A stretch of 64,000 bases of DNA from Flavobacterium sp. JAD_PAG50586_2 (GTDB lineage: Bacteria > Bacteroidota > Bacteroidia > Flavobacteriales > Flavobacteriaceae). Shown piece after piece: positions 16,997-26,921 of this stretch; the first letter of the stretch is position 1, and every line of letters begins with the position of its first letter. Below the pieces are notes generated by a model that was given only the letters and a program-made list of their open reading frames with translations, ran no database searches and had not been told where the DNA came from. The stretch covers positions 1,178,001-1,242,000 of the forward strand of contig CP096136.1 of the NCBI GenBank assembly GCA_023213215.1, in the 5' to 3' direction. Both the position numbers and the translations under genes were made by a program.

Positions 16997-18290
16997 CCCT
17001 GATTACAAAATAATTCTTCTTTCCACGTTGCAGTAAAACAAACTGATTGTTAATCAAATCTTTTGCTGCCAGCTGAAATTCTTCAGTTACTTTTTCTTTG
17101 TTTACCGAAATCGAATTCTCTGTCAAAGCCCTTCTTGCTTCTCCGTTTGATTTTAAAAATCCTGATTTTTCATTCAGAACATCAACAATATTAATTCCTG
17201 CTTCGATATCATCTCTTGAGATTTCAGCCTGCGGAACACCATCAAAAACCTCTAAAAAGGTAGCTTCATCCAAGTTTTTTAAATCTTCAGCAGTGGCATT
17301 CCCAAACAAAATATTAGATGCCTGGATTGCTTTTTCCAATTCTGCTTTTCCATGAACCAAAGTCGTAACTTCTTCTGCTAATCTTCTTTGCAAAACCCTT
17401 AAATGTGGAGCTTCTTTATGCTCTGCGATTAATGCATCAATCACATCTTTTTCTAAAAACGTAAAAATCTTAATGTATTTCTCCGAATCTTCATCCGATG
17501 TATTCAGCCAAAACTGGTAAAACTTATAAACCGAAGTCTTATCGGCATCCAACCATATATTTCCACCTTCAGACTTTCCAAATTTAGAACCGTCAGCTTT
17601 AGTAATTAAAGGCGTTGTCAAAGCAAAAGCCTTAGCTTCTGTATTTGGATTCATCCTACGTACTAATTCTGTACCAGTCGTAATATTTCCCCACTGATCC
17701 GAACCGCCCATCTGTAAAACACAATTATAATGTTTGTGCAAATGATAAAAATCGTACCCCTGAATAAGTTGATAAGTGAATTCCGTAAACGACATTCCGT
17801 CTCCAGCTTCACCAGACAAACGCTTCTTAACGGAATCTTTTGCCATCATATAATTTACGGTAATCCGTTTTCCAACTTCACGCGCAAAATCGATAAACGA
17901 AAAGGACTTCATCCAATCGTAATTGTTTACCATAATTGGTGCATTAGCCTCAGTCGAATTAAAGTCAAGAAATCGCGACAATACACTTTTAATTCCAGCC
18001 ACATTCTTCGCCAACTGCTCTTCATTAAGCAAATTACGCTCATCCGATTTTCCCGAAGGATCACCAATCATTCCCGTCGCGCCACCCACCAAAGCAATCG
18101 GTTTGTGCCCAAAATTCTTCAAATGAAGCAGTAAAACAATCTGCACCATACTGCCAATATGCAACGAATCGGCCGTCGGGTCAAAACCAATATAAGCGGT
18201 CGTAACTTCCTTAAGCAATTGTTCTTCGGTTCCGGGCATGCTGTCGTGGTACAATCCACGCCATTTCAATTCTTCTACTAAATTCTTCAT
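16989..18290 (-). CDS. tyrS: Tyrosyl-tRNA synthetase
   Basis: 433 residues, normal length. Class I synthetase signatures: HIGH in the form HIGS (H44, in [12 protein letters not shown]) and KMSKS in the form KFGKS ([14 protein letters not shown]). The tyrosine-binding segment [12 protein letters not shown] and [11 protein letters not shown] are present. The C-terminal S4-like RNA-binding domain covers about 355-433. A minus-strand -7 box lies at 18308-18315. The gene looks intact. Confidence 0.97.
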   Translation of the reverse strand: MKNLVEELKWRGLYHDSMPGTEEQLLKEVTTAYIGFDPTADSLHIGSMVQIVLLLHLKNFGHKPIALVGGATGMIGDPSGKSDERNLLNEEQLAKNVAGIKSVLSRFLDFNSTEANAPIMVNNYDWMKSFSFIDFAREVGKRITVNYMMAKDSVKKRLSGEAGDGMSFTEFTYQLIQGYDFYHLHKHYNCVLQMGGSDQWGNITTGTELVRRMNPNTEAKAFALTTPLITKADGSKFGKSEGGNIWLDADKTSVYKFYQFWLNTSDEDSEKYIKIFTFLEKDVIDALIAEHKEAPHLRVLQRRLAEEVTTLVHGKAELEKAIQASNILFGNATAEDLKNLDEATFLEVFDGVPQAEISRDDIEAGINIVDVLNEKSGFLKSNGEARRALTENSISVNKEKVTEEFQLAAKDLINNQFVLLQRGKKNYFVIRVK

Positions 18291-18307
18291 TGGTAATTTA
18301 TTTGGCG

Positions 18308-18315
18308 CAAATATA
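18308..18315 (-). promoter_or_regulatory. -7 box of tyrS
   Basis: The minus strand reads TATATTTG, a perfect TAnnTTTG, 17 bp before the tyrS ATG (18290). No TTG at the -33 distance. Confidence 0.5.
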
Positions 18316-18350
18316 ACAATTCAGCAGAAGTTTTAGAAGCGAAAGGCTTG

Positions 18351-18434
18351 GGATTTATCAGTTGTCCATTTTCCTGCTTTCCGTTCCAATCTTTTTCTTT
18401 ATCAAGAAAAAGGATTTCCACTACAATCAGGGCT
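18351..18434. repeat. Composite dispersed repeat, copy 1
   Basis: This stretch matches the reverse complement of 60121-60221. Shared blocks in order are GGATTTATC, GCTTTCCGTT, CAATCTTTTT, AAAAAGGATTTCCACTACAA and GGGCT. The T-rich and A-rich blocks in the middle can pair as a hairpin. This copy lacks the CTGAAATAAATTCAG palindrome found in the other. It lies in the gap between the divergent tyrS and dehydrogenase genes. Confidence 0.7.
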
Positions 18435-18507
18435 GAAGAAAAACTTTGGCATACTTTTTCTCAAATCCAATCATCTAAAAATCTAACAATCTAATTATCT
18501 TTACAAA

Positions 18508-19502
18508 ATGATATTAGTCACAGGCGGAACGGGTTTGGTCGGAGCACATTTGCTGCTGCATTTGGCAGAAAATGAAACCGCTGTCCGTGCCATTTACCGA
18601 AGTCCGGGCGGCATTGAAAAAACAAAATCACTGTTTAAACTTTATAAAAAAGAGCATTTGTTTTCCAACATCGAATGGCTTCAGGCAGATATTATCGATG
18701 TTCCTTCACTAGAAATCGCTTTCAAAAACGTAGACTACGTTTACCATTGTGCAGGATTGATTTCATACGACCCAAATGATGAAAATTTACTTCGCAAAAT
18801 CAACATCGAAGGCACCGCCAATATTGTAAACTTTTGCCTTGCCAACCAAATAAAAAAACTCTGTCATGTGAGTTCCATTGCCGCCTTAGGAGACCTTGCA
18901 TCGCACGAACCAGAAATCACCGAAGAAACCGAATGGAATCCTGAAAGTCCCCACAGTGATTACGCTATATCAAAATATGGTGCTGAAATGGAAATCTGGC
19001 GCGGACAGCAGGAAGGCTTAAACGTGGTAATTGTAAATCCGGGAGTTATTTTTGGTGCTGGTTTTTGGAATCAGGGAAGTGGTTTGTTTTTTTCCTCGAT
19101 AAAAAAAGGATTTCCTTTTTATACTAACGGTTCAACTGGCTATGTTGGCGTGACAGATGTAGTAAAAATAATGGTTCTGTTGATGAAGAGCGATATTGTT
19201 GGCGAAAGATTTACCTTTGTATCTGAAAACCTAAGCTTTAAAGAAGTTATTTTCAAAATAGCCGAAAATCTACACGCAAAAAGACCTAAAATAGAGGCAA
19301 AACCCTGGATGACATCCTTGGCTTGGCGTTTGGACTGGTTTTTTCAACTTTTTTCAGAACCAAAAGAAGACTGTCAAAATACAGCGCCAATTCTATGCAT
19401 TCTTCTGATTTTATTTCCAATGACAAAATTAAAAATGCCCTGAGTTTTGAATTTCAGAGCATAGAGGATGTAATTAAGGAAGTTATTTCCATCCAGAAAT
19501 AA
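18508..19502 (+). CDS. NAD-dependent epimerase/dehydratase (extended SDR), one apparent frameshift
   Basis: About 331 residues when repaired. The Rossmann loop is VTGGTGLVGAHLL (residues 4-16), the catalytic region is SSIAALGDL with YAISK (Y-x-x-x-K), and NPGVIFGAG follows. The frame breaks at the T6 run 19349-19354; one added T restores a C-terminal end reading LSFEFQSIEDVIKEVISIQK and a stop at 19500-19502, next to the convergent DUF4296 gene. Substrate unknown; nucleotide-sugar or sterol-like substrates are both known in the family. Confidence 0.82.
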
Positions 19503-19907
19503 CTACTGCACCTGCGGAGTATCTGAGTTTAAGGTACTATTCGGAACTGGCGGTACTGTCCCTCCATTTTTCTTCACTTCAGCTTCTATTTCTAAGGTTT
19601 TTTTATTTAATTTTTCCTTGACTGCTTCAAACATACTCTTATATCCTTCAAGGTCGGAAGCATAATATTTATTGCTTTTCGTAAACTGAATGCTGTCAAT
19701 CTTATATTTTTTATAAATATAGTCATTGCTCATTTTACTGCTCATTCCACCATTGATATTCTGCGTTTTGATGGCTTCCAATAACGATATATCATATAAA
19801 ATATCAATCATTTTATCTTTGGCAATGAGGTTATCCGGCTTTGGGACACCATCATTACAGGCAGTAATTGAAAACACGCAGCAAAATAATATTATAACTT
19901 TTCTCAT
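19503..19907 (-). CDS. DUF4296 lipoprotein
   Basis: 134 residues. Short lipoprotein signal peptide with lipobox (MRKVIILFCCVFSITAC). The body has the DUF4296 pattern: PDNLIAKDKMIDILYDISLLEAI, then NDYIYKKYKIDSIQF, then NKYYASDLEGYKSMFEAVKEKL. The tail is rich in P, N and T. Third gene of the minus-strand run polyprenol-mannose synthase - pyrC - DUF4296, an order frequent in flavobacteria. Function unknown. Confidence 0.8.
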   Translation of the reverse strand: MRKVIILFCCVFSITACNDGVPKPDNLIAKDKMIDILYDISLLEAIKTQNINGGMSSKMSNDYIYKKYKIDSIQFTKSNKYYASDLEGYKSMFEAVKEKLNKKTLEIEAEVKKNGGTVPPVPNSTLNSDTPQVQ

Positions 19908-19919
19908 CTTCTCTGATTT

Positions 19920-21260
19920 TTATCTTTCAAAAAGCAAACGCTTTCCAACACGGATGTCTTTTACTTTAAAATTCTGGTAAACCAATTCTCCATTTACAAA
20001 GGTATGTGTAATCCTGGATTTAAAATTATAGCCTTCAAAAGGCGACCAGCCACATTTAGCCAATATATTTTCCTTTTTTACATTCCATGGCGAACTTGGA
20101 TTCACAATCGCCAAATCCGCATAAAAACCTTCTCTGATAAAACCTCTTTTCTCAATTTTAAAAATCTTCGCCGGATTATGGCACATCTTTTCCACGATTT
20201 TTTCAACAGAGATTTTGCCTTGGTGATTGGCTTCAAACATAGCCACTACAGCATGCTGAACCAATGGACCGCCAGATGGTGCTTTCAAATAAGACTGCTT
20301 CTTTTCTTCGAGTGTATGCGGTGCGTGATCGGTTGCAATGACATCAATCCTGTCATCTAGCAGTGCTTCCCACAATGCTGTTCGGTCTTCAGCAGTCTTT
20401 ACTGCAGGATTCCATTTAATAAGATTTCCTTTTGTCTTATAATCCGCATCCGAAAACCAAAGATGATGTATGCAGACTTCGGCTGTGATTTGCTTATCTT
20501 CTAACGGAATTTTATTGGTAAACAATTCCATTTCCTTTGCTGTAGAAAGATGGAATACATGCAGTCTCGCTCCTGTTTTCTTAGCCAATTCAATAGCCTT
20601 TGAAGAAGACAGATAACAAGCTTCAGCACTTCTGATTAAATGATGGCATTCCACCGGAATATCCTCGCCAAATTGGATTTTATACCTTTCTAAATTATTT
20701 TTGATTGTTTCCTCATCTTCACAATGAACCGCAATAAGCATCTTTGTAGAAGAAAATATTTTCTCCAGTGTTTCTTGGTCGTCGACCAGCATATTTCCTG
20801 TTGAGGAACCCAGAAACAGTTTGATTCCGGCAACATTCCTTGGATTTGTTTTTAAGATTTCTTCGAGATTGTCATTGGTTCCGCCCATCATAAACGAATA
20901 ATTGGCGTATGAGCTTTCGGCAGCGATTTTGTATTTTTCCTCCAATATTTCCTGGGTAACCGCATTGGGAATGGTGTTGGGCTGTTCAATAAAAGAAGTG
21001 ATTCCTCCGGCAACGGCAGCAGCACTTTCTGATGCAATATCGCCTTTGTGGGTTAAGCCTGGTTCCCGAAAATGAACCTGGTCATCGATAGCGCCCGGGA
21101 TAAGGTAATTTCCTTCGGCATCAATAATTTTACAATTTGAAGATTTTGGGCTGATGCTTTCGGCAATTTCTGTAATGAATTCATTTTCAATCAGGACATC
21201 GCCTTCAAAAATGCTTCCCTCGTTTACTATTCTGGCATTTTTAATTAAAAAGATACTCAT
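19920..21260 (-). CDS. pyrC: Dihydroorotase (class I amidohydrolase)
   Basis: 446 residues. Third step of pyrimidine synthesis, closing carbamoyl-aspartate to dihydroorotate. Metal-site motifs are visible: DDQVHFREPG (about 60), GIKLFLGSSTG with the lysine that is carbamylated in the family, VHCEDE, ECHHLIRSAEA, and ATDHAPHTLEEK with the catalytic aspartate. Length is normal. It is 9 bp after the glycosyltransferase and 12 bp before the DUF4296 gene. Allantoinase is a related alternative, but no purine-degradation genes are present. Confidence 0.9.
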   Translation of the reverse strand: MSIFLIKNARIVNEGSIFEGDVLIENEFITEIAESISPKSSNCKIIDAEGNYLIPGAIDDQVHFREPGLTHKGDIASESAAAVAGGITSFIEQPNTIPNAVTQEILEEKYKIAAESSYANYSFMMGGTNDNLEEILKTNPRNVAGIKLFLGSSTGNMLVDDQETLEKIFSSTKMLIAVHCEDEETIKNNLERYKIQFGEDIPVECHHLIRSAEACYLSSSKAIELAKKTGARLHVFHLSTAKEMELFTNKIPLEDKQITAEVCIHHLWFSDADYKTKGNLIKWNPAVKTAEDRTALWEALLDDRIDVIATDHAPHTLEEKKQSYLKAPSGGPLVQHAVVAMFEANHQGKISVEKIVEKMCHNPAKIFKIEKRGFIREGFYADLAIVNPSSPWNVKKENILAKCGWSPFEGYNFKSRITHTFVNGELVYQNFKVKDIRVGKRLLFER

Positions 21261-21269
21261 TGCTGCGAT

Positions 21270-21995
21270 TTATAATTGGTTAAAAAACTTCCTGAATCTA
21301 AGGGAAATGACTCCAAAAATAGCTTCCTTAATAATGGAACCACTCATTTTGGATTGCCCTTTTGTCCTGTCGGTAAAGATAACAGGGACTTCCTTTATAT
21401 TAAATTTTTTGGCAAAAGCCCGGTATTTCATTTCAATCTGAAAAGCATAACCAATGAATTTTATTTTGTCTAAACCCACTTTTTCTAAAACTTCCCTCCT
21501 ATAACAGATGAATCCGGCTGTCGCATCCATGATCTTCATTCCTGTAATCATGCGGACATACACTGAAGCGAAATAAGACAACAGCACCCTGCTCAATGGC
21601 CAATTTACAACATTAACGCCTGTTACATAACGGGACCCAATAGCTAAATCCGCTCCATTAAAATGGCAGGCTTCATATAATTTCTCTAAATCATTTGGGT
21701 TGTGCGAAAAATCGGCGTCCATTTCGAATATGTATTCGTAATTGTGTTTCAGTGCCCATTTAAATCCGTGGACATATGCTGTTCCCAACCCCGATTTTTT
21801 CTTTCTGACTGCCAAAAACAACCTGTCCTGAAATTCCTTTTGCATCTCCATGACTTTATCGGCAGTTTTATCTGGCGAATTATCGTCCACAACCAGGACA
21901 TGAAAGCTTTTATGCAACGAAAACACAGCACGGATAATGCTTTCAATATTTTCAATTTCATTGTAGGTTGGAATAATTACAATACCGTCATTCAT
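21270..21995 (-). CDS. Polyprenol-monophosphomannose synthase (GT2)
   Basis: 241 residues from ATG 21995. GT2 fold: IIPTYNEIENIESII at the N-terminus, VVDDNSPDKTAD, and the metal-binding DxD-type motif MDADFSHNP, then GSRYVTGV. The segment DATAGFICYRREVL is typical of dolichol/polyprenol-phosphate mannosyltransferases. It lacks the C-terminal membrane helices found in some members. A longer start at 22022 would add nine residues before the conserved N-terminus and is not favoured. First gene of the operon; a minus-strand -7 box is at 22020-22027. Confidence 0.85.
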   Translation of the reverse strand: MNDGIVIIPTYNEIENIESIIRAVFSLHKSFHVLVVDDNSPDKTADKVMEMQKEFQDRLFLAVRKKKSGLGTAYVHGFKWALKHNYEYIFEMDADFSHNPNDLEKLYEACHFNGADLAIGSRYVTGVNVVNWPLSRVLLSYFASVYVRMITGMKIMDATAGFICYRREVLEKVGLDKIKFIGYAFQIEMKYRAFAKKFNIKEVPVIFTDRTKGQSKMSGSIIKEAIFGVISLRFRKFFNQL

Positions 21996-22019
21996 AGTAA
22001 GGATCGTCAAACTTCGTTG

Positions 22020-22027
22020 CAAAAATA
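22020..22027 (-). promoter_or_regulatory. -7 box of the polyprenol-mannose synthase operon
   Basis: Minus strand TATTTTTG fits TAnnTTTG and lies 24 bp before the ATG at 21995. The divergent DUF4271 gene has TAATTTTG at 22087-22094. Confidence 0.45.
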
Positions 22028-22086
22028 AACTTTTTATCAGCGCAGTATCTTAATAATTTTATAATAATTTAACAATTAAAAATTAG

Positions 22087-22094
22087 TAATTTTG
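22087..22094 (+). promoter_or_regulatory. -7 box of the DUF4271 - hemD unit
   Basis: TAATTTTG fits TAnnTTTG and ends only 8 bp before the ATG at 22103, which implies a very short leader. No -33 TTG is visible. Confidence 0.4.
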
Positions 22095-22102
22095 TCGTGA
22101 TT

Positions 22103-22777
22103 ATGATAGAAACTGTTTTACAGCCAAGAATTTTAGAACCCAAAGATTGGGCAACTTGCCTTTTCGTTTTATCGTTTGCATTAATAGCGGTTACCAGGAC
22201 TGCTTTTGAAGGAAGGTTTAGTGAATTCCTCAGGATTTTGGTTTCTGACAAATACATCAAAGTTTACAAAGACACTTCGCACCTAATGAGTGGTTTTACC
22301 ATATTGTTGTTCATCGTTCAGGTTATTTCATTTTCGTTTTTCATACAATTATTGCTTCACTATTTTGGATATGTGTCCAAAACAGATTGGGTAATTTTTC
22401 TGCGGATTTTTACCTTCTTTGGAGTATTTGTTCTTTCGAAATTCCTGATAGAAAAGATTGTAGCTGCGATTTTCAATATAGAAGAATTCACCGAGCAGTT
22501 CAATTTACAGAAAGTTAGTTATCGTACTTTTATTGGCCTTATCCTACTTCCTATAAACATCTCCCTTTTTTATAACAATAATCTATCAAATGTTTTGATT
22601 TATTGTATTATTGGTGTGATTTTAATAATAAACTTGTTTTCTTATCTTGTTTCGTTAAAGATTTATCAAAACTTAATCATCGGCAAGTTGTTTTATTTTA
22701 TTTTGTATCTTTGCGCACTTGAAATAGCGCCCTACTATTTTATATATTATATGATTACAAAAAATCTAGCACATTAG
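22103..22777 (+). CDS. DUF4271 integral membrane protein
   Basis: 224 residues with about six hydrophobic helices (for example CLFVLSFALIAVT, FTILLFIVQVISFSFF, FTFFGVFVLSKFLI, GVILIINLFSYLVSL). The sequence PKDWATCLFVLS near the start and the position directly before a uroporphyrinogen-III synthase are typical of DUF4271. One base separates its stop from the next ATG, so the pair is cotranscribed. GTG at 22097 is an alternative start adding two residues. Function unknown. Confidence 0.75.
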   Translation: MIETVLQPRILEPKDWATCLFVLSFALIAVTRTAFEGRFSEFLRILVSDKYIKVYKDTSHLMSGFTILLFIVQVISFSFFIQLLLHYFGYVSKTDWVIFLRIFTFFGVFVLSKFLIEKIVAAIFNIEEFTEQFNLQKVSYRTFIGLILLPINISLFYNNNLSNVLIYCIIGVILIINLFSYLVSLKIYQNLIIGKLFYFILYLCALEIAPYYFIYYMITKNLAH

Positions 22778-22778
22778 A

Positions 22779-23537
22779 ATGTCAAATTTGAAAGTGAAAA
22801 CAATTTTGGTGTCACAGCCAGAACCAAAAGTAGAGAATTCTCCTTATTTTGAGTTACAGCAAAGACATAAGGTAAAGATAGATTTCCGTCCATTTATACA
22901 CGTAGAAGGTGTTAGCGCTAAAGATGTTAGGGCTCAGAAAATTGACCTCAATAACTTCACGGCAATCATTTTAACGAGTAGAAATTCGGTCGACCATTTC
23001 TTTAGGGTTGCAGAAGAAATGCGCTATAAAGTTCCCGAAGATTTAAAATATTTCTGCCAGTCGGAAGCGATTGCTTTTTACCTTCAGAAGTATGTGGTTT
23101 ACAGAAAGCGTAAAATTTATGTGGGACAAAAAGATTTTGTTGATTTGTCTCCGTTGATAAAAAAATATAAGGAAGAAAAATTCCTTTTACCAGCTTCTGA
23201 CCAATTGAACTTTGACGTGCCACAAACATTGAACAATCTGAAAGTAGATTGGACACAGGCTACTTTTTACAAAACGGTAATGAGTGACCTGTCTGATTTG
23301 GCAGATGTTTACTATGATGTTTTGGCTTTCTTTAGTCCAACCGGAATCAAATCATTGTTCAAAAACTTCCCTGATTTCCAACAAAATAATACCCGTATTG
23401 CTGTTTTTGGAAGCACAACTCAGAAGGAGGCTTTAGAGCATGGATTAAGGATTGATATTTTGGCACCAACACCGGAAACACCATCCATGACAATGGCATT
23501 GGAAAGATACATAGCCGACGCTAACAAAGGAAAGTAA
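22779..23537 (+). CDS. Uroporphyrinogen-III synthase-like protein
   Basis: 252 residues. The two-domain HemD pattern is visible although the family is weakly conserved: ILVSQPEP at the N-terminus, AIILTSRNSVDHFFRV, then in the second half YDVLAFFSPTGIKSLF, IAVFGSTTQKEALEHG and APTPETPSMTMALERY. HemD closes hydroxymethylbilane to uroporphyrinogen III in haem synthesis. No other hem genes are adjacent. A shared bidirectional terminator separates it from pckA. Confidence 0.8.
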   Translation: MSNLKVKTILVSQPEPKVENSPYFELQQRHKVKIDFRPFIHVEGVSAKDVRAQKIDLNNFTAIILTSRNSVDHFFRVAEEMRYKVPEDLKYFCQSEAIAFYLQKYVVYRKRKIYVGQKDFVDLSPLIKKYKEEKFLLPASDQLNFDVPQTLNNLKVDWTQATFYKTVMSDLSDLADVYYDVLAFFSPTGIKSLFKNFPDFQQNNTRIAVFGSTTQKEALEHGLRIDILAPTPETPSMTMALERYIADANKGK

Positions 23538-23551
23538 TATATACCACCATT

Positions 23552-23587
23552 AAAAAAGCCATTCTCAATTAAGGGAATGGCTTTTTT
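23552..23587. terminator. Bidirectional terminator between hemD-like gene and pckA
   Basis: AAAAAAGCCATTC (23552-23564) pairs with GAATGGCTTTTTT (23575-23587), a 13-bp stem with A and T flanks that serve both convergent genes. Confidence 0.92.
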
Positions 23588-23606
23588 ATTTGGTTAGGTT
23601 TGCTCT

Positions 23607-25232
23607 TTATACTTGCGGCCCGGCTTTTACTAAACTCTGGCCTTCATTATTGTCTGTATATTGTTCGAAATTATTGATGAAAAGCGAGGCTAAATTATTG
23701 GCTTTTGAATTCCAGTCAGCCGCATTTCCATAAGTATCCCGTGGATCTAAAATTGCCGGATTCACATCGTGCAAAGATGTTGGGACTTCCAAATTAAAAA
23801 CAGGAACCATCTTAGTTTCTGCATTCTCAATAGACCCATCAAGTATCGCATCAATGATGGCACGTGTATCCTTTATGGAAATACGTTTTCCTGTTCCATT
23901 CCAGCCTGTGTTAACCATGTAGGCTTTTGCCTGGTTCTGTTCCATTTTCTTAACCAATTCCTCTCCGTATTTTGTGGGATGCAAGGATAAGAATGCTTTT
24001 CCGAAACAAGCTGAGAAAGTTGGTGTTGGCTCGGTAATTCCACGTTCCGTTCCGGCTAATTTAGCTGTGAATCCGGAAAGGAAATAATATTTGGTCTGTT
24101 CCGGAGTTAATTTAGAAACTGGTGGCATGACTCCAAAAGCATCAGCTGTTAAGAAGATGACTTTATTTGCATGACCCGCTTTGGAAACAGGTTTTACAAT
24201 ATTGTGGATATGATAAATTGGATAAGAAACCCTTGTGTTTTGAGTAACTGAAGTGTCTGCAAAATCTATTTTCCCATCAGCATCAACGGTAACATTTTCT
24301 AATAACGCATCTCTTTTGATTGCTCCGTAAATATCCGGTTCATTTGCTGCGCTTAAATCAATGGTTTTGGCATAACATCCGCCTTCAAAATTAAAAACAC
24401 CGTCATTATCCCAACCATGCTCATCGTCACCGATTAATTCACGTTTTGGATCAGTAGACAAAGTTGTTTTTCCTGTTCCTGAAAGACCAAAAAACACAGC
24501 AACATCGCCGTCCTTTCCTTTATTCGCAGAACAGTGCATTGAGGCTATTCCCTGTAACGGCAAATAATAATTCATCATCGAAAACATTCCCTTTTTCATT
24601 TCGCCACCATACCAGGTTCCTCCGATAATCTGGATTTTCTCGGTTAGGTTGAAAGCAACATAGACTTCAGAATTCAATCCGTGTGATGCAAAATCCTTGA
24701 AAGAAGTTTTTGAAGCATTCATTACAATGAAATCAGGCTCTCCAAAATTCTCCAATTCCGCTTCCGTTGGACGGATGAACATATTGATTACAAAATGTGC
24801 CTGCCAGGCTACTTCCATAACAAAACGGACTTTTAATCTTGTATTTTCATTGGCTCCACAAAAAGCATCAACAACGTATAATTTTTTTCCTGATAACTGA
24901 CTCGTGGTAGTATCCTTTAACGCATTCCAGGTGTTTTTCGAAATGGGTTTATTGTCATTGGCTGCTTTATCTGAATTCCACCAAATGGTATCCTCAGTAA
25001 TGCTGTCCTTAACAATATATTTATCTTTTGGTGAGCGGCCGGTAAAAACCCCGGTCATAACATTTACAGCTCCAAGTTCGGTTAGCTGTCCTTTTTCATA
25101 TCCGGTTAAATTTGGATTTAACTCATCATTATATAATTTTTCGAAGGAAGGATTGTGAATGATTTCGTGAACATCTGTAATCCCATATTTCTCTAACGAA
25201 ATCGATTTCGTTGTTTGAGCGTAGTTCTCCAT
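23607..25232 (-). CDS. pckA: Phosphoenolpyruvate carboxykinase (ATP)
   Basis: About 541 residues. Converts oxaloacetate and ATP to phosphoenolpyruvate and CO2 in gluconeogenesis. Motifs: [14 protein letters not shown], the active-site segment [13 protein letters not shown], kinase-1a P-loop [15 protein letters not shown], metal site GDDEHGW, and adenine-site GTERGITEP. The ATG at 25232 gives [17 protein letters not shown]; an in-frame ATG at 25253 would add seven residues and cannot be excluded. A minus-strand TACCTTTG lies at 25268-25275. The gene is intact. Confidence 0.96.
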   Translation of the reverse strand: MENYAQTTKSISLEKYGITDVHEIIHNPSFEKLYNDELNPNLTGYEKGQLTELGAVNVMTGVFTGRSPKDKYIVKDSITEDTIWWNSDKAANDNKPISKNTWNALKDTTTSQLSGKKLYVVDAFCGANENTRLKVRFVMEVAWQAHFVINMFIRPTEAELENFGEPDFIVMNASKTSFKDFASHGLNSEVYVAFNLTEKIQIIGGTWYGGEMKKGMFSMMNYYLPLQGIASMHCSANKGKDGDVAVFFGLSGTGKTTLSTDPKRELIGDDEHGWDNDGVFNFEGGCYAKTIDLSAANEPDIYGAIKRDALLENVTVDADGKIDFADTSVTQNTRVSYPIYHIHNIVKPVSKAGHANKVIFLTADAFGVMPPVSKLTPEQTKYYFLSGFTAKLAGTERGITEPTPTFSACFGKAFLSLHPTKYGEELVKKMEQNQAKAYMVNTGWNGTGKRISIKDTRAIIDAILDGSIENAETKMVPVFNLEVPTSLHDVNPAILDPRDTYGNAADWNSKANNLASLFINNFEQYTDNNEGQSLVKAGPQV

Positions 25233-25267
25233 AGAAATTAGTTTGTGTTGCATTATAAATTAGACGC

Positions 25268-25275
25268 CAAAGGTA
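25268..25275 (-). promoter_or_regulatory. -7 box of pckA
   Basis: Minus strand TACCTTTG fits TAnnTTTG and lies 14 bp before the upstream candidate ATG (25253) and 35 bp before ATG 25232. Confidence 0.5.
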
Positions 25276-25313
25276 AAAATTATATTTCAGAAACTATTTT
25301 TTTTATTGAAATA

Positions 25314-25700
25314 TTATGTTTTCGCTTTTCGGATATTCCAAAACAAAAGACCCCAAGCCGCAATTAGCATGGCACCACCGATTGGAGTTACAATTCCGAT
25401 AAACTTAAAATCAATCCCCGACAAGGCTTTTGTAGCTAACAGATAAATAGAACCTGAGAAGAAAATTACTCCAAAAATTGCCAATTGAAAAATTATTTTT
25501 TTGGCTTTATCACTTATTAAAGCAGTAAATCCCAAAAACAGTAAAAAAAGCGCATGATACATTTGGTATTTTACTCCGGTTTCAAAAGAGCCCAATTGCT
25601 CAACCGATAAATATTTTTTCAGGGCATGAGCTCCAAAAGCTCCTAAAATTATTGCTGTCAGTCCCAACAAAGCTGCAACAGAAGTTATTTTTCTTTCCAT
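25314..25700 (-). CDS. DUF423 small membrane protein
   Basis: 128 residues with four hydrophobic helices. The N-terminal block LGAFGAHALKKYLSVEQLGSFETGVKYQMYHALFLL is diagnostic for DUF423 (YgdD-like), and the C-terminal half has IVTPIGGAMLIAAWGLL. Function is not established. It lies between pckA and the divergent DUF3108 gene as a single-gene unit. Confidence 0.85.
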   Translation of the reverse strand: MERKITSVAALLGLTAIILGAFGAHALKKYLSVEQLGSFETGVKYQMYHALFLLFLGFTALISDKAKKIIFQLAIFGVIFFSGSIYLLATKALSGIDFKFIGIVTPIGGAMLIAAWGLLFWNIRKAKT

Positions 25701-25778
25701 TTCTATAAGTCTATACTAAAACACAAATTTATTCGTTATCTAAATACCATTAAAGAAATTTCACGTTTCTTTTGGCAG

Positions 25779-25806
25779 TTGAACCATTTTAAAAATTTTA
25801 TATTTG
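25779..25806 (+). promoter_or_regulatory. Promoter of the DUF3108 gene
   Basis: TTG (25779-25781), 17-bp spacer and TATATTTG (25799-25806) match the Bacteroidota -33/-7 pattern. The ATG at 25825 is 18 bp downstream. Confidence 0.65.
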
Positions 25807-25824
25807 CACTATTATTTTAAAATT

Positions 25825-26577
25825 ATGAAGAAAATACTTTTTATACTTTGTTCCATTTTTGTTTTCACTACAGCCAATAGCCAGTCTATCAAGGCGGGAG
25901 AAAAACTTGTTTTTGCCGGTTCCTATAATATGAGTGGCCTTATGACGCAACTGGCACAGGTAACTATGACAACAGAAAATGTAAATACTGCTAAAAATAA
26001 CTATCTGCATTTAAGCTGCGAATTGTCTACCTACAGCAAATGGGATTCGTTTTTCAAAATAAGGGATATTTATGAATCGTATGTCAATCCGGCTAACCTG
26101 AAACCAAGTTTGTATAAAAGAAGTATTGATGAAGGCGGTTACACCAAAAAAGAAAAATATGCTTTCAAGGGCAACACCGTAAACAGCACAGTAAAGAAAA
26201 GAAACCGTCCCGAAACCAAAAAAACCTTTACAATTGGTAGTTCAACGCAAGATGTTGTTTCTCTTTTATATAAAGTACGGACAATGGATTTATCCAAATT
26301 CAAGGTTGGACAAACGCAAAATCTAATGATAGTTTTTGATGAGAAACAAATTCCCGTTACCTTAAAATACATGGGAAAGGAAACTATTTCCTGCGGAAAT
26401 CTAGGCAAAAAAGAATGTTATAAATTATCAATTGGCGCCAAGACCGATGCCTTGAAAGGAAAAGACAAAAACTTAATCTGGCTTACTGCCGATAGTAAAA
26501 AAGTTCCTGCTTTACTAAAATTCAGCATTCCTGTAGGAACCGGACAATTGGCTTTAACCTCAGCAAGCGGAATCTAA
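25825..26577 (+). CDS. DUF3108 secreted/periplasmic protein
   Basis: 250 residues. Signal peptide MKKILFILCSIFVFTTANSQ, then a beta-rich domain with AGEKLVFAGSYNMSGLM, WDSFFKIRDIYESYVN, LKPSLYKRSIDEGGYTKKE and VVSLLYKVRTMDLSKFKVGQ, which is the DUF3108 pattern. The C-terminus LIWLTADSKKVPALLKFSIPVG is also typical. DUF3108 proteins are thought to act in the envelope, but no biochemical role is known. It is followed after 3 bp by a small membrane protein. Confidence 0.82.
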   Translation: MKKILFILCSIFVFTTANSQSIKAGEKLVFAGSYNMSGLMTQLAQVTMTTENVNTAKNNYLHLSCELSTYSKWDSFFKIRDIYESYVNPANLKPSLYKRSIDEGGYTKKEKYAFKGNTVNSTVKKRNRPETKKTFTIGSSTQDVVSLLYKVRTMDLSKFKVGQTQNLMIVFDEKQIPVTLKYMGKETISCGNLGKKECYKLSIGAKTDALKGKDKNLIWLTADSKKVPALLKFSIPVGTGQLALTSASGI

Positions 26578-26580
26578 ATT

Positions 26581-26907
26581 ATGAGAAAATTATTTTTAGT
26601 TTTAGCAATAGCATTTACAGTTTTAGCAATCGTTTTTTCGGCATTACCACTTGACACCATTGCCTTTTTACCCATTGGCCTTGCTTTGGTATTTTGTCTT
26701 TTATTGCTTAAAAAATCAGAAAACAATCAAAAAATGCTCCCAAAAATCCTGCTTTTTATTTGTACCCTTTCTTGTGCATTCGTAGTAGGAAAAGCACTTT
26801 TGATAAAAGATGAAGTTGTGGAGGACACTCAATTTGAGCAGCAAAAAATCGAGACCAAACAGGAAGCCAAAAAAGAATTGGAAGAGTTGGAAAACGATTT
26901 GGAATAA
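26581..26907 (+). CDS. Small membrane protein with charged C-terminal coiled coil
   Basis: 108 residues, no family recognised. Three hydrophobic helices (LVLAIAFTVLAIVFSAL, AFLPIGLALVFCLLLL, ILLFICTLSCAFVVG) are followed by an acidic heptad-like tail rich in E, K and Q (about residues 80-108). The gene is 3 bp after the DUF3108 gene and 14 bp before the saccharopine-dehydrogenase gene, so it is probably in one operon with both. Confidence 0.7.
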   Translation: MRKLFLVLAIAFTVLAIVFSALPLDTIAFLPIGLALVFCLLLLKKSENNQKMLPKILLFICTLSCAFVVGKALLIKDEVVEDTQFEQQKIETKQEAKKELEELENDLE

Positions 26908-26921
26908 TCAAAAATAATCAA